A stretch of DNA of 64,000 bases from CAZQFV01 sp964592645 (lineage in GTDB: Bacteria > Chloroflexota > Chloroflexia > DTKN01): positions 86,870 through 150,869 of the forward strand of contig CAZQFV010000009.1 in NCBI GenBank assembly GCA_964592645.1. The letters are read 5' to 3'. The notes beneath the pieces were generated by a model. That model had not been told where the DNA came from. It saw only the letters and a list, made by a program, of their open reading frames with translations, and made no database searches. The position numbers and the translations under genes are program-made. This document shows, one piece after another, positions 41,923 to 51,847 of this stretch. How positions within the stretch are numbered: position 1 is the first letter of the stretch; each line of letters starts with the position of its first letter.

Positions 41923-41950
41923 TTGCAGTCCGGTCCGTTTGTGGTATAAT
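41923..41950 (+). promoter_or_regulatory. sigma-70 promoter for the BMP importer operon
   Basis: TTGCAG (41923-41928) and a perfect TATAAT (41945-41950), spacer 16, with TGG making an extended -10. Its -35 begins six bases from the -35 of the rnpB promoter. A leader of about 145 bases follows, containing AAGGAGGTGATG at 42023-42034. Confidence 0.82.
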
Positions 41951-42101
41951 GGCCGTAGTTCACGGCAATAATGAGGACGCTTTCCGTTCGATCCCGCCGG
42001 GAATAGCGCCTGCCGGGCCCTAAAGGAGGTGATGTTTCGGTCCGTTCTCCCCTGTTCCAAGACCTCACTGGATAGAAAGAAGACTTCAAGGAGGAAAGGA
42101 A

Positions 42102-43157
42102 ATGCGCAAGAGCATCCTCGCTACACTGACAGTCCTGCTGGTTGTGGTCATGGTCCTGGGCGCCTGCGGCGCCAAGGCCGGCGCCGGGCTCAAGATCGGG
42201 CAGGTTACCGACACCGGCGGCATCGACGACCGCTCCTTCAACGCCACCGCCTGGAAGGGCGTCCAGGACGCCATCAACAACCTGGGCGTCGAGGGCAAGT
42301 ACCTGGAGTCCCAGCAGCAGACCGACTATGAGCGCAACATCAAGGAGTTCCTCGATCAGAAGTACGACCTGATCGTCACCGTCGGTTTCCTGTTGGGCGA
42401 CGCCACCAAAGCCGCCGCCGAGGCCAACCCCAGCGCCAAGTTCGCCATCGTCGACTACTCCTACGACCCCGTGATCCCGAACGTCCTGGGCCTGACCTTC
42501 TCCACCGACGAGGCCGCCTTCCTGGCCGGTTACCTGGCCGCCGGGATGAGCAAGACCGGCAAGGTGGGCACCTTTGGCGGTATCCCCATCCCGCCCGTGA
42601 CCATCTTCATGGTCGGCTTCGAGCGCGGCGTGCAGTACTACAACCAGAAGAAGGGCACCAATGTCCAGGTCCTGGGCTGGACCACCACCCCGGGCGCCGA
42701 GGGCTGCGGCACCGGCCTCTTCACCGGCAACTTTGAGAGCACCGACGACGGCCGGCGCTTTGCCGAGGACCTCATGAACGAGGGCGCCGATATCATCGTC
42801 CCCGTGGCCGGCCCCGTCGGCCTGGGCTCTGCCGCGGCCATCCAGGAGCGCGGGATGATGATGATCGGGGTCGACACCGACCAGTACATCTCCGCCCCCG
42901 AGTACAAGGGCGTCTACCTCACCAGTATCCAGAAGAACATGGACGTCGCCGTCTATGACGCCATCAAGGCCGTGGTCGACAAGACCTTCAAGGGCGGCAC
43001 CTACGTGGGCACCCTGAAGAACGGCGGCGTCGGCATCGCCCCGTACCACGACTTTGACGGCAAGGTCCCGGCTGCCCTCAAGGCCGAGATCGAGCAGCTG
43101 AAGAAGGACATCATCGACGGCAAGGTCAACACGGGCTGGGTCGACTGCTTCAAATAG
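42102..43157 (+). CDS. BMP-family ABC transporter substrate-binding lipoprotein
   Basis: 351 residues. Lipoprotein signal with lipobox LGAC (Cys22). The mature part is of the BmpA/PnrA/Med type, which bind purine nucleosides and related solutes: KIGQVTDTGGIDDRSFNATAWKG near the start, DYERNIKEFLDQKYDLIVTVGF, the FLAGYLAAGMSKTGKVGTFGG stretch and GVDTDQ near the binding site. It captures the solute outside the cell for the transporter encoded next. AAGGAGGAAAGGAA precedes the ATG. Nucleoside specificity is inferred from the family. Confidence 0.92.
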   Translation: MRKSILATLTVLLVVVMVLGACGAKAGAGLKIGQVTDTGGIDDRSFNATAWKGVQDAINNLGVEGKYLESQQQTDYERNIKEFLDQKYDLIVTVGFLLGDATKAAAEANPSAKFAIVDYSYDPVIPNVLGLTFSTDEAAFLAGYLAAGMSKTGKVGTFGGIPIPPVTIFMVGFERGVQYYNQKKGTNVQVLGWTTTPGAEGCGTGLFTGNFESTDDGRRFAEDLMNEGADIIVPVAGPVGLGSAAAIQERGMMMIGVDTDQYISAPEYKGVYLTSIQKNMDVAVYDAIKAVVDKTFKGGTYVGTLKNGGVGIAPYHDFDGKVPAALKAEIEQLKKDIIDGKVNTGWVDCFK

Positions 43158-43248
43158 GATCCACAGCGCCAGACGGATACCGAGGGGGCGGCACGGGGCA
43201 GGTCCTGTGCCGCCCCTTGGAGCGCACTTTGGCGGAAAAGGAGGGTGA

Positions 43249-45200
<1,952 letters not shown>

Positions 45201-45204
<4 letters not shown>

Positions 45205-46448
45205 GCGAACAGCCTCGCGCGGCACCGGAGCAGAAGCGTGCCCGCCACACTTTTTGGCAGCGGGCCGGCCAGTCCTTGGGCATCCCGGCCCTGGCCATCC
45301 TCACGGCCCTGATCATCAGCGCCGTGTTCATCGTTGTCTCCGACCCTCGCGTCTACCGGGCCTTTGGGCGCGGCGTCGGCGAGGGCTTCTACCAGGCCGG
45401 CGCGAGCGTCGGCTCGGCCTACCTGGCCCTGCTCGAGGGCAGCTTCGGCAACCCCGTCCGGATGGCCGAGGGGATCGGCACCCTGGTCAGCACCGGGGAT
45501 GCCGCGCCCCTCAAGGACTCGCTGGACCCGATCAGCGAGAGCCTGACGGCCTCCGCGCCCTATATCCTGGGTGGCCTGGCCGTGGCCCTGGGGTTCCGCT
45601 GCGGCCTCTTCAATATCGGCGTGGAGGGCCAGATCTTTGTCGGGGCCCTGGCCTCGGCCTTTCTCGGCTACTCCCTGGTCGGCCTGCCCGTTTACGTCCA
45701 CCTGCCGGTGGCCCTGCTGGGCGGGGCGCTGGCCGGCGCCCTCTGGGCGGCGGTCCCCGGCCTGCTCAAAGCCTGGCGCGGGGCGCACGAGGTCATCAAT
45801 ACCATCATGATGAACTATATCGCCTTTCGCCTGGCCGACTACCTGCTGACCGGGCCGATGAAGCGCTCCGGATACGTTCCGGTGAGCCCGCCGATCCTGG
45901 AGACGGCCAAGCTGCCGCGCTTCTTTCCCCCGCTGCGCTTCCATACTGGCTTCTTCGTGGCCCTGATCGTGGCCTTCCTGGTCTACTGGTTCCTCTGGAA
46001 GACGACGCTGGGGTTCGAGATCCGCATGGTGGGCGCTAACCCCAGGGCGGCCAAGTACGCGGGGATCAGCGTCCCCCGGAACATCGTCCTGGCGATGGCG
46101 CTGAGCGGCGGGCTGGCCGGCATGGCCGGGGCCAACGAGGTCCTGGGGGTGAACTACTACATGGCCCAGGCCTTTTCCTCGGGCTACGGCTTTGACAGCA
46201 TCGCCCTGGCCCTCCTGGGCCGGAGCCACCCCCTGGGCGTTGTCCTGGCCTCGTTCCTCTGGGGCATCCTTCGCGCCGGCGCGATCCGCATGCAGTCCCG
46301 CGCCGACATCCCCATCGACATCATCTTTGTCATCCAGGCGATGGTCATCATCTTTGTCGCGGCCCCGGAGATGGTGCGCTGGCTCTACCGCATCCGCGGG
46401 GCGCGGGAGACCGAAGAGGCCGTCTTTACCCGTGGTTGGGGAGGCTAG
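45201..46448 (+). CDS. BMP-type ABC importer permease 1
   Basis: 415 residues, of the YufP/NupP (BPD_transp_2) family, about nine helices. Marks include GFRCGLFNIGVEGQIFVGALASA, GAHEVINTIMMNYIAFRLADYLL and FEIRMVGANPRAAKYAGISV, followed by LALLGRSHPLGVVLASFLWG. A hydrophilic stretch of about 60 residues outside the first helix (VSDPRVYRAFGRGVGEGFY...) is normal for this group. Coupled by ATGA to the ATPase gene. Forms the membrane pore with the next product. Confidence 0.93.
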
Positions 46449-46451
46449 CCG

Positions 46452-48407
46452 ATGGAGACCAAACAGAGTCCGTCCTCGACGCTTGGCTGGGTGCTCCTGG
46501 CGCTGGGTATCCTTTTTTCGCTGCCCTGGCTGGCCGGCCTGCTGCTTGCGCTGATCTTGGGCCGGCCGCTGACCTTCTGGGAAGCCGCCGCCACCGTCCT
46601 GCTGGTCCCTCTGATCCTGGGGCTGTCGCTGCTGCGCCGGGGGCGGGACCTACTGGAGCCCCAAGCGCCGCGCCTCGCCGTTCTCTACATGGCGCTCGGC
46701 TGCCTGTGGGCCCTGGCCGGCCCACCGACCGCCTTCCTGAATGACCGGCTGCTTTCCTTGCCCGGGGGCGCCCGTATCCCCCTAGTCCTGCTCTTGTTGG
46801 GGGGGATTCCCCCCATCTTGGGCCTGGCCTTTCTCTCCCAGACCGGGGCGGTCTGGCCGGCGTCCCGCCGGCGCCTGCGCGCCATCGGCGGCTGGGTCTA
46901 CCTGGGGCTGGGCGTGGTGGGGGTCATTGTCGGCCTGGTAGCGCTGCTCCAGGGAGAGCCCTTTGTGCTGATCTCCTGGCTGATGCAGGGGGCCCTGCTA
47001 GCCATGATGTCCGCTTCGCTCTTTGAGAAGCGCGCCCAGTCCATGGGTGGGTTCCTTGTCGCCATGGCGCTGCTGATGGCCCTGTTGTTCATGCCCTCCA
47101 CCGAGCCCAACCAACTCTCCGTCATGGTGCTCGACCCGCCCGGCGGGATGGAGGCCTGGCCCATCGCCAGGGCCGTCTTCAACACCGGGCCCACGTTGGC
47201 TATCCTGGTCGCGTTTGCCGCGGCCCTGGGGGCTTGGCAGGCGATGCGCGAGATCCGCGCCCTGCGCCTGGGCGCGGGGGGGCTGATCGGGGTTGCCGCC
47301 CTGGCCTTCATGGTCCTCCTGTCCCTCTACTACGGGCTCAGCACCGGTTTCTTCCTGCTGGCCGTCCTGGCGCTGACGGTGGGGTTGGCCGCTCTGCAGA
47401 TCCTGCGGACCAAGGAGTCGAGCGGGGTGCTCGGGGCGCTCCTCTTTCTCTTCCTGCTGGCCTTTATCATCTGGGCCGGCCGGGCCAAGGAGTTCAACTT
47501 CACCGGCATGCTCATCAGTTCGCTCGGAGCGGCCACGCCGATTGCCCTGGGTGCGCTCAGCGGTGTCTGGTGTGAGAGGGCGGCGGTGATCAACATCGGC
47601 ATCGAAGGCATGATGCTGGCCTCGGCCTTTACCTCGGTCGTCACCTCCAGCGCGACCGGCAGCCTGGTGCTGGGCCTGTGCGTGGGCCTGGTGACCGGGG
47701 CGCTCCTGGGAGCGCTGCTGGCCGTGCTGTCCATTCGCTTCAAGGTGAACCAGATCATTGCCGGCACGGCCATCAACATCTTTGCCACGGGGCTCACCAG
47801 CTACCTGTCGGCGCGGCTGCTCGCCGAACGACAGGACCTGAACTCGTCGCCCAACTTTCCCAAGGTGGCCATTCCGGTGCTCTCGCGTATCCCGGTCGTC
47901 GGGCCCGTGCTCCTGCAGAACAACCTGATGATCTATACCATGCTCGTGCTGGTGATCGTCACCCAAATCGTGCTCTTCCGGACGCGCTGGGGGCTGCGCG
48001 TCCGCGCGGTCGGCGAGCACCCCTTGGCCGCCGACACGCTTGGCGTGAACGTCATCCGCACGCGCTACATCAACGTGCTGATCGGCGGCGCCATCGCCGG
48101 CCTGGGCGGTGTCTACTTCACCCTGGGCTCGGTGGGGCGCTTCGACGAGGTCATGACGGCCGGCCGCGGCTTCATCGGGCTGGCGGCGATGATCTTTGGC
48201 CGTTGGACGCCTTTTGGCTCGCTGGGGGCCTCGCTGATCTTTGGCTTTGCCAGCTCCCTGCAGATCAAACTGGGTATCCTCAACGTGCCCATCCCGCCGC
48301 AGATCATGCTCATGGCCCCCTACCTGGCCACGATCATCGTCCTGGCCGGCGTCATCGGCCGGGCTATCGCCCCCGCCGCCGACGGGGAGGTCTACGAGAA
48401 GCATTAG
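46452..48407 (+). CDS. BMP-type ABC importer permease 2 with a long N-terminal membrane extension
   Basis: 651 residues, about twice the usual YufQ length. The C-terminal 300 residues from about 347 are the permease core (ALGALSGVWCERAAVINIGIEGMMLASAFT, FKVNQIIAGTAINIFATGLT, GLRVRAVGEHPLAADTLGVNV, GLAAMIFGRWTPFGSLGASLIFG). Residues 1-345 add about nine or ten further hydrophobic segments that are not part of the usual family. It begins three bases after the permease 1 stop. With the membrane insertion in the ATPase, both are non-standard additions to the same importer. Confidence 0.9.
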   Translation: METKQSPSSTLGWVLLALGILFSLPWLAGLLLALILGRPLTFWEAAATVLLVPLILGLSLLRRGRDLLEPQAPRLAVLYMALGCLWALAGPPTAFLNDRLLSLPGGARIPLVLLLLGGIPPILGLAFLSQTGAVWPASRRRLRAIGGWVYLGLGVVGVIVGLVALLQGEPFVLISWLMQGALLAMMSASLFEKRAQSMGGFLVAMALLMALLFMPSTEPNQLSVMVLDPPGGMEAWPIARAVFNTGPTLAILVAFAAALGAWQAMREIRALRLGAGGLIGVAALAFMVLLSLYYGLSTGFFLLAVLALTVGLAALQILRTKESSGVLGALLFLFLLAFIIWAGRAKEFNFTGMLISSLGAATPIALGALSGVWCERAAVINIGIEGMMLASAFTSVVTSSATGSLVLGLCVGLVTGALLGALLAVLSIRFKVNQIIAGTAINIFATGLTSYLSARLLAERQDLNSSPNFPKVAIPVLSRIPVVGPVLLQNNLMIYTMLVLVIVTQIVLFRTRWGLRVRAVGEHPLAADTLGVNVIRTRYINVLIGGAIAGLGGVYFTLGSVGRFDEVMTAGRGFIGLAAMIFGRWTPFGSLGASLIFGFASSLQIKLGILNVPIPPQIMLMAPYLATIIVLAGVIGRAIAPAADGEVYEKH

Positions 48408-48532
48408 GCAGCGGATTTGTCAAGCGGATAAGCGAAAAGAGAAAAGCGGATGAGCTGTGTGCTCATCCGCTTGCTTCCTGTTCGCTTGTCCGTTTGCCCC
48501 TTCCGATTATCCGTTTGACAAATCCTCTGCCT
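48406..48532. repeat. long nested inverted repeat filling a convergent gap
   Basis: AGGCAG-N-GGATTTGTCAA-N-CGGATAA at the left end pairs with its complement at the right end (to 48532), and a perfect inner hairpin AAGCGGATGAGC/GCTCATCCGCTT sits in the middle. Related units such as CGGATAAGCG, CGGATAATCGG and CGGACAAGCG repeat between them. It spans the whole space between the permease stop and the anti-sigma stop, so it may act as a bidirectional terminator; its length and AT content suggest a small mobile or repetitive element. Confidence 0.6.
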
Positions 48533-48533
48533 A

Positions 48534-49415
48534 TCACTTTAGCCGCAGGGTGAGGATCGCCACTTCGTCTGCTGCTAGGGTAACGGGGGCCATCTCCAGG
48601 CCGGGCGGGACGGGGCAGCGCGCGCCGTCGGGCAGCGCGTAGGAGCGCCATGCGGCATCCCCTTCCTCGCGGAGGCCCTGGTCCTCGTTGGCGATCAGCC
48701 CCAGAACCAAGCGGTAGGCGCCGGCCACCGGCAGGTCCAGGGCAAAGGTGCCGTCGGCGGCGGTGGTCGCCATCCCCTGCCACCCCGCGGTCCCGCTGAT
48801 CACCAGGGTGGCCCCCGCCACCGGCTGGCCGGCGGCGTCGTACAGGACCCCGCGCACCTGCGGGCCGGCCAGCCTGGCGTTGCGGGCAACGGCCAGAGCC
48901 ACTACCTCCATCTCCAGCGGCATGCCCGGGCAGGGCGGGCCCTCGTAGGCGCCCCCGGGGGCCTCGACGCGCAGGGTTTCGCTCTGTGCCGCTTCCGGCG
49001 GCAGGAGCACCGGGCTGGCCAGCGCGGCCCTGGTGGGGACCGCGGCCGGCTGCATCTCCCCGGCCTTCTTCTGCATCAAAGGCCGGACGGCCGTGCCCAT
49101 CTGGCCCAGGCGCAGCACGGCGACCACGGTGATCCCGACCACCAACATGGCCACGGCCGAGGTCACCGGCAGCAGGCGGCGCCAGAGGGATTGCCGCCGC
49201 ATGGGCAGTTTGGCCCGCACGCGTGGCCATAGCTCCCGCGAGGGCTCGCCCCACGGCAGGTTGTGGACGGCTTGCCCCAGGCGGCGACAGTCGGCCAACA
49301 GCGCCTGGCACTCGGCACACTCCGCCAGGTGGGCCTCCACCCGGGCCCGTTCCGCGTCCGTGACCTCGCCGTCGTGATAGGCGGAAACCAGGACCTGCCA
49401 TTCCTCATGGCTCAT
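48534..49415 (-). CDS. anti-sigma factor (zinc-finger type) with an extracytoplasmic beta domain
   Basis: 293 residues. Residues 1-45 hold the anti-sigma zinc finger HxxxCxxC (RVEAHLAECAECQALL), a cytoplasmic domain that binds the sigma factor. One transmembrane helix follows near 80-103 (LLPVTSAVAMLVVGITVVAVL). The outside part has a segment like carboxypeptidase regulatory domains (VRGVLYDAAGQPVAGATLVISG, TTAADGTFALDLPVAG). The start at 49415 lies five bases after GAGGAGGT and overlaps the sigma gene by 11 bases, so the two are coupled. The signal sensed is unknown. Confidence 0.85.
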   Translation of the reverse strand: MSHEEWQVLVSAYHDGEVTDAERARVEAHLAECAECQALLADCRRLGQAVHNLPWGEPSRELWPRVRAKLPMRRQSLWRRLLPVTSAVAMLVVGITVVAVLRLGQMGTAVRPLMQKKAGEMQPAAVPTRAALASPVLLPPEAAQSETLRVEAPGGAYEGPPCPGMPLEMEVVALAVARNARLAGPQVRGVLYDAAGQPVAGATLVISGTAGWQGMATTAADGTFALDLPVAGAYRLVLGLIANEDQGLREEGDAAWRSYALPDGARCPVPPGLEMAPVTLAADEVAILTLRLK

Positions 49416-49977
49416 ATTGGACCTCCTCGACAACCTGTCGCAGGAGTTCGCGCAGCTGCGCCCGCGCTCGAAAGAGCGCCACGCGGACCGTTGTCAGAGG
49501 CTGCCCCGTGATCGCGCCGATCTCGTCATAGGACATGCCGTCGAACTCGCGCATCAGGATCAGGGCCCGGTAGCGGGGGTTCATCTTCCGCAGCGCCTTT
49601 TGCAGCAGTTGCCGCCCTTCGCCGAGCAGAACATCGCCCTCGGGGCCCCGTCCCGCCACCGGCCGTTGGCGCATCACGGTTTCGCCCAGCGGCGACTCGG
49701 CCTGCCGCTTGCGCTTGCGCAGGGCGTCCATACTGGCGTTGTGGACAATGCGCTTGAGCCAATATTCCAGGGCTCCGGGTTCGCGCATCTTGGGGAGGGC
49801 ATGAAACACCTTGATGAATGCCTGCTGGACCACGTCTTCAGCCTCGTCTGCGTCTCCGACCAGGTGGCGGGCCAGGTTGAAGAGGGCGACCTGGTAGTGG
49901 CGAAAGATGTTCTCGAAACCGCTTTCGTCGCCCCGCCGGGCGGCCTCAACCCAGGCCCGCTGTTCTTCTTCGCTCAT
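49405..49977 (-). CDS. ECF-type RNA polymerase sigma factor
   Basis: 190 residues. Region 2 is at about 25-95 (FRHYQVALFNLARHLVGDADEAEDVVQQAFIKVFHAL) and region 4 at about 130-180 (KMNPRYRALILMREFDGMSYDEIGAITGQPLTTVRVALFRARAQLRELL). It directs RNA polymerase to specific promoters when released from the anti-sigma factor encoded next. No characteristic ECF promoter is obvious upstream in the 37 bases after the methyltransferase gene. Confidence 0.93.
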   Translation of the reverse strand: MSEEEQRAWVEAARRGDESGFENIFRHYQVALFNLARHLVGDADEAEDVVQQAFIKVFHALPKMREPGALEYWLKRIVHNASMDALRKRKRQAESPLGETVMRQRPVAGRGPEGDVLLGEGRQLLQKALRKMNPRYRALILMREFDGMSYDEIGAITGQPLTTVRVALFRARAQLRELLRQVVEEVQYEP

Positions 49978-50014
49978 ATGGACCTCGCGGTCGGGTTACA
50001 AGACGCCGATCTGC

Positions 50015-50788
50015 CTAGATCGTTTCATGCCGCGCCAGCGCCAGCAGGCGCTCGGCCCCTTCTTCGTATGGTTCCAGGCCGTAGCCGCCGTACACCGCTT
50101 CGACGGCGTAGCCTGCCGTGCCCAGCATGCGCTCCAGCTCCTGGCGGTGGAGGTAGCGCAGGTGAAAGACGGCCGCGGTCCGGGTCACCTGCCCAGCGTC
50201 ATCGTGCTCGTCGTAGATAAAGGTGGCGGTGAGCTCCTGCCGGGCGGCATCGATCTGCCGGGCCACGAACTTGAGGGCGTGACGCCCGGTCTGCGGGTCG
50301 TGGAGCACCTTTTCCATCTGCAGCGTGCCGTCGGCCGAGGCCAGCGCCTGCGGGTCCGGGTGGAACAGGTCCAGGACGAGCATGCCGCCTGGCAGCAGGT
50401 GGAGCCGGACCCGCTCCAGCACCTGGGCCTGCTCGGCCGGCCCTTCCAGGTCCATGAAGGTGTTCACCGCCAGGATGGCCAGGCCGAACCTTTCGGCCAG
50501 GTCCAGCTGGCGGATATCGCCTTGCCGGAGGGTGGCCCGGCCGGCCGCCCGCCGGCCGGCGGCGCGGAGCTTGTCGGCGGCCCGGGCGAGCATCGCCGGC
50601 ACCTGTTCTATCCCCGTCACCCGGTGGCCGGCCTGCGCCAGGGCCAGCACCAGCCGGCCGGTGCCGCAGCCCAACTCCAGGATGGGGCCAGCCGTGCGCT
50701 GGGCCAGCCCCAGGTAGAAGGGGATGTCGTCGGCAAAGTGGCCCTGGTCCAGGTCGTACCAGTAGGCCAGGCGCTGCCAGTGGTCCAT
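50015..50788 (-). CDS. class I SAM-dependent methyltransferase
   Basis: 257 residues. The SAM-binding motif I is ILELGCGTGRLVLALA near 36-51, with GIEQVPAMLARA as the acidic motif II region and LPGGMLVLDLF later. The opening HWQRLAYWYDLDQGHFADDIPFYLGLA is a common one in small-molecule or unknown methyltransferases. Substrate cannot be told. It follows the mannosyltransferase-like gene by 19 bases and is probably on the same transcript. Confidence 0.88.
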   Translation of the reverse strand: MDHWQRLAYWYDLDQGHFADDIPFYLGLAQRTAGPILELGCGTGRLVLALAQAGHRVTGIEQVPAMLARAADKLRAAGRRAAGRATLRQGDIRQLDLAERFGLAILAVNTFMDLEGPAEQAQVLERVRLHLLPGGMLVLDLFHPDPQALASADGTLQMEKVLHDPQTGRHALKFVARQIDAARQELTATFIYDEHDDAGQVTRTAAVFHLRYLHRQELERMLGTAGYAVEAVYGGYGLEPYEEGAERLLALARHETI

Positions 50789-50807
50789 CGTGCTTTCCTC
50801 CCCGCCG

Positions 50808-51521
50808 CTATAGACGCACCCGCTTCTCGCCGGCGCGGCCGCGGCGCAGCAGGCGGCCCAACTGGCGCAGGTAGTGGCGCACCTCGCGGACCCCGAACTT
50901 GCTCTGCCCGTACCGCCGATCGGTGAAGGTATAGGGCACTTCCTTGAACGCGCGGTAGCGCCCCTTGGTCATCACCTCCAGGCCGATCTTGAAGCCGATG
51001 GGGTCCAGGGCCACGTCCTGGATCACCGCCCGTTTCAGGGCAAAGAACCCTGAGGTGGCGTCGCGCATGGGGACGAGCGGCCGGGCCAACTGGTTGGCGA
51101 ACCAACTGGCGAAGCGCCGCAGCCAGGGCCAGTTGGCCACGCCGCCGCCGGGGACATAGCGGCTGCCCACGGCCAGGTCGGCGCCGCCCTCGGCGACCGC
51201 CCGCACCAGGGCCGGCACGACCTCCGGGGGATGGCTCAGGTCGGCGTCCATCACCACCAGGATGTCGCCGCGGGCGCGGGCCATGCCGTCCCAGACGGCC
51301 GAGGCCAGGCCCGACTTGGGCGGGCGGTGCAGCACTTGCATGGGGTGTTCCTGGGCCAGCCTTTCGGCGATGTCGCCGGTGCCGTCGGGCGAGCTGTCGT
51401 CGACGACGATGAGCTCGGCCGGCAGGCCGGCCGCGTTCAGCGCGGCAAAGAGCCGGCGGGCCAGCTCCGGCAACGATTCGGCCTCGTTGTAGGTCGGCAC
51501 GATCACAGAGATGTCGGTCAT
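50808..51521 (-). CDS. polyprenol-phosphate mannose synthase-like glycosyltransferase (GT2)
   Basis: 237 residues, the short soluble Dpm1 type. ISVIVPTYNEAESLPELARRL opens the GT-A fold; VVDDSSPDGTGDIA and MDADLSHPPEVVP (the metal-binding DAD) are the DPM1 hallmarks, with GSRYVPGGGVANWP and RRYGQSKF later. It likely moves mannose from GDP-mannose to a polyprenyl phosphate at the membrane. No C-terminal helices are present. The divergent multi-helix glycosyltransferase is a natural user of the product. I start at 51521 with GGAGG upstream; the longer frame crosses the promoter. Confidence 0.9.
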   Translation of the reverse strand: MTDISVIVPTYNEAESLPELARRLFAALNAAGLPAELIVVDDSSPDGTGDIAERLAQEHPMQVLHRPPKSGLASAVWDGMARARGDILVVMDADLSHPPEVVPALVRAVAEGGADLAVGSRYVPGGGVANWPWLRRFASWFANQLARPLVPMRDATSGFFALKRAVIQDVALDPIGFKIGLEVMTKGRYRAFKEVPYTFTDRRYGQSKFGVREVRHYLRQLGRLLRRGRAGEKRVRL

Positions 51522-51567
51522 CGATATCCTCCAGGGGGCCACGGCGGCCCGGCTGCCTGTCGGGGCT

Positions 51568-51596
51568 ATTATACTTTCTTCCGCCGCGTTTGACAA
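51568..51596 (-). promoter_or_regulatory. sigma-70 promoter for the GT2 and methyltransferase genes
   Basis: Minus-strand TTGTCA (51596-51591) and a perfect TATAAT (51573-51568), spacer 17, with the GT2 start at 51521. Confidence 0.8.
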
Positions 51597-51643
51597 TACG
51601 GCTCCGACAGGGATGAGGTGTGTATGCCTGCCGCGGCTCCTGC

Positions 51644-51790
51644 CCAGGGCAAAACTCCTCTTTCCCCAGGGGAAGAGGCCCCTACTCTCTGGGGAAAAAC
51701 ACCTTATCACTTGGGGAAGAAGGAGCTTTGCCTTGGTCAAAAAGTTTTTGACTTGGGCAAACTCTCTGGAGAGATCGTCGAGAGTTGCCC
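51644..51790. repeat. cluster of overlapping inverted repeats in a divergent promoter region
   Basis: Within the 326-base gap 51522-51847 there are several nested palindromes: a long imperfect inverted repeat (51644-51670 with about 51710-51736), a CCTCTT/AAGAGG palindrome at 51657-51678, GTCAAAAA-G-TTTTTGAC at 51736-51752, and GGGCAA-A-CTCTC with GAGAGTTGCCC (51755-51766 with 51780-51790). The last arm includes the -35 box of the rightward promoter. Motifs GGGCAAANCTC and TGGGGAA recur in both orientations. Confidence 0.55.
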
Positions 51791-51813
51791 CGGGGCAGGG
51801 ATTGTGCTAGAAT
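51785..51813 (+). promoter_or_regulatory. sigma-70-like promoter for the membrane glycosyltransferase
   Basis: TTGCCC (51785-51790) and TAGAAT (51808-51813), spacer 17, 35 bases before the gene start. The -35 lies in the arm of a hairpin. Confidence 0.6.
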
Positions 51814-51847
51814 CAGCGCAGCGAGACGGGGTTCACCAGGAGGTGCT

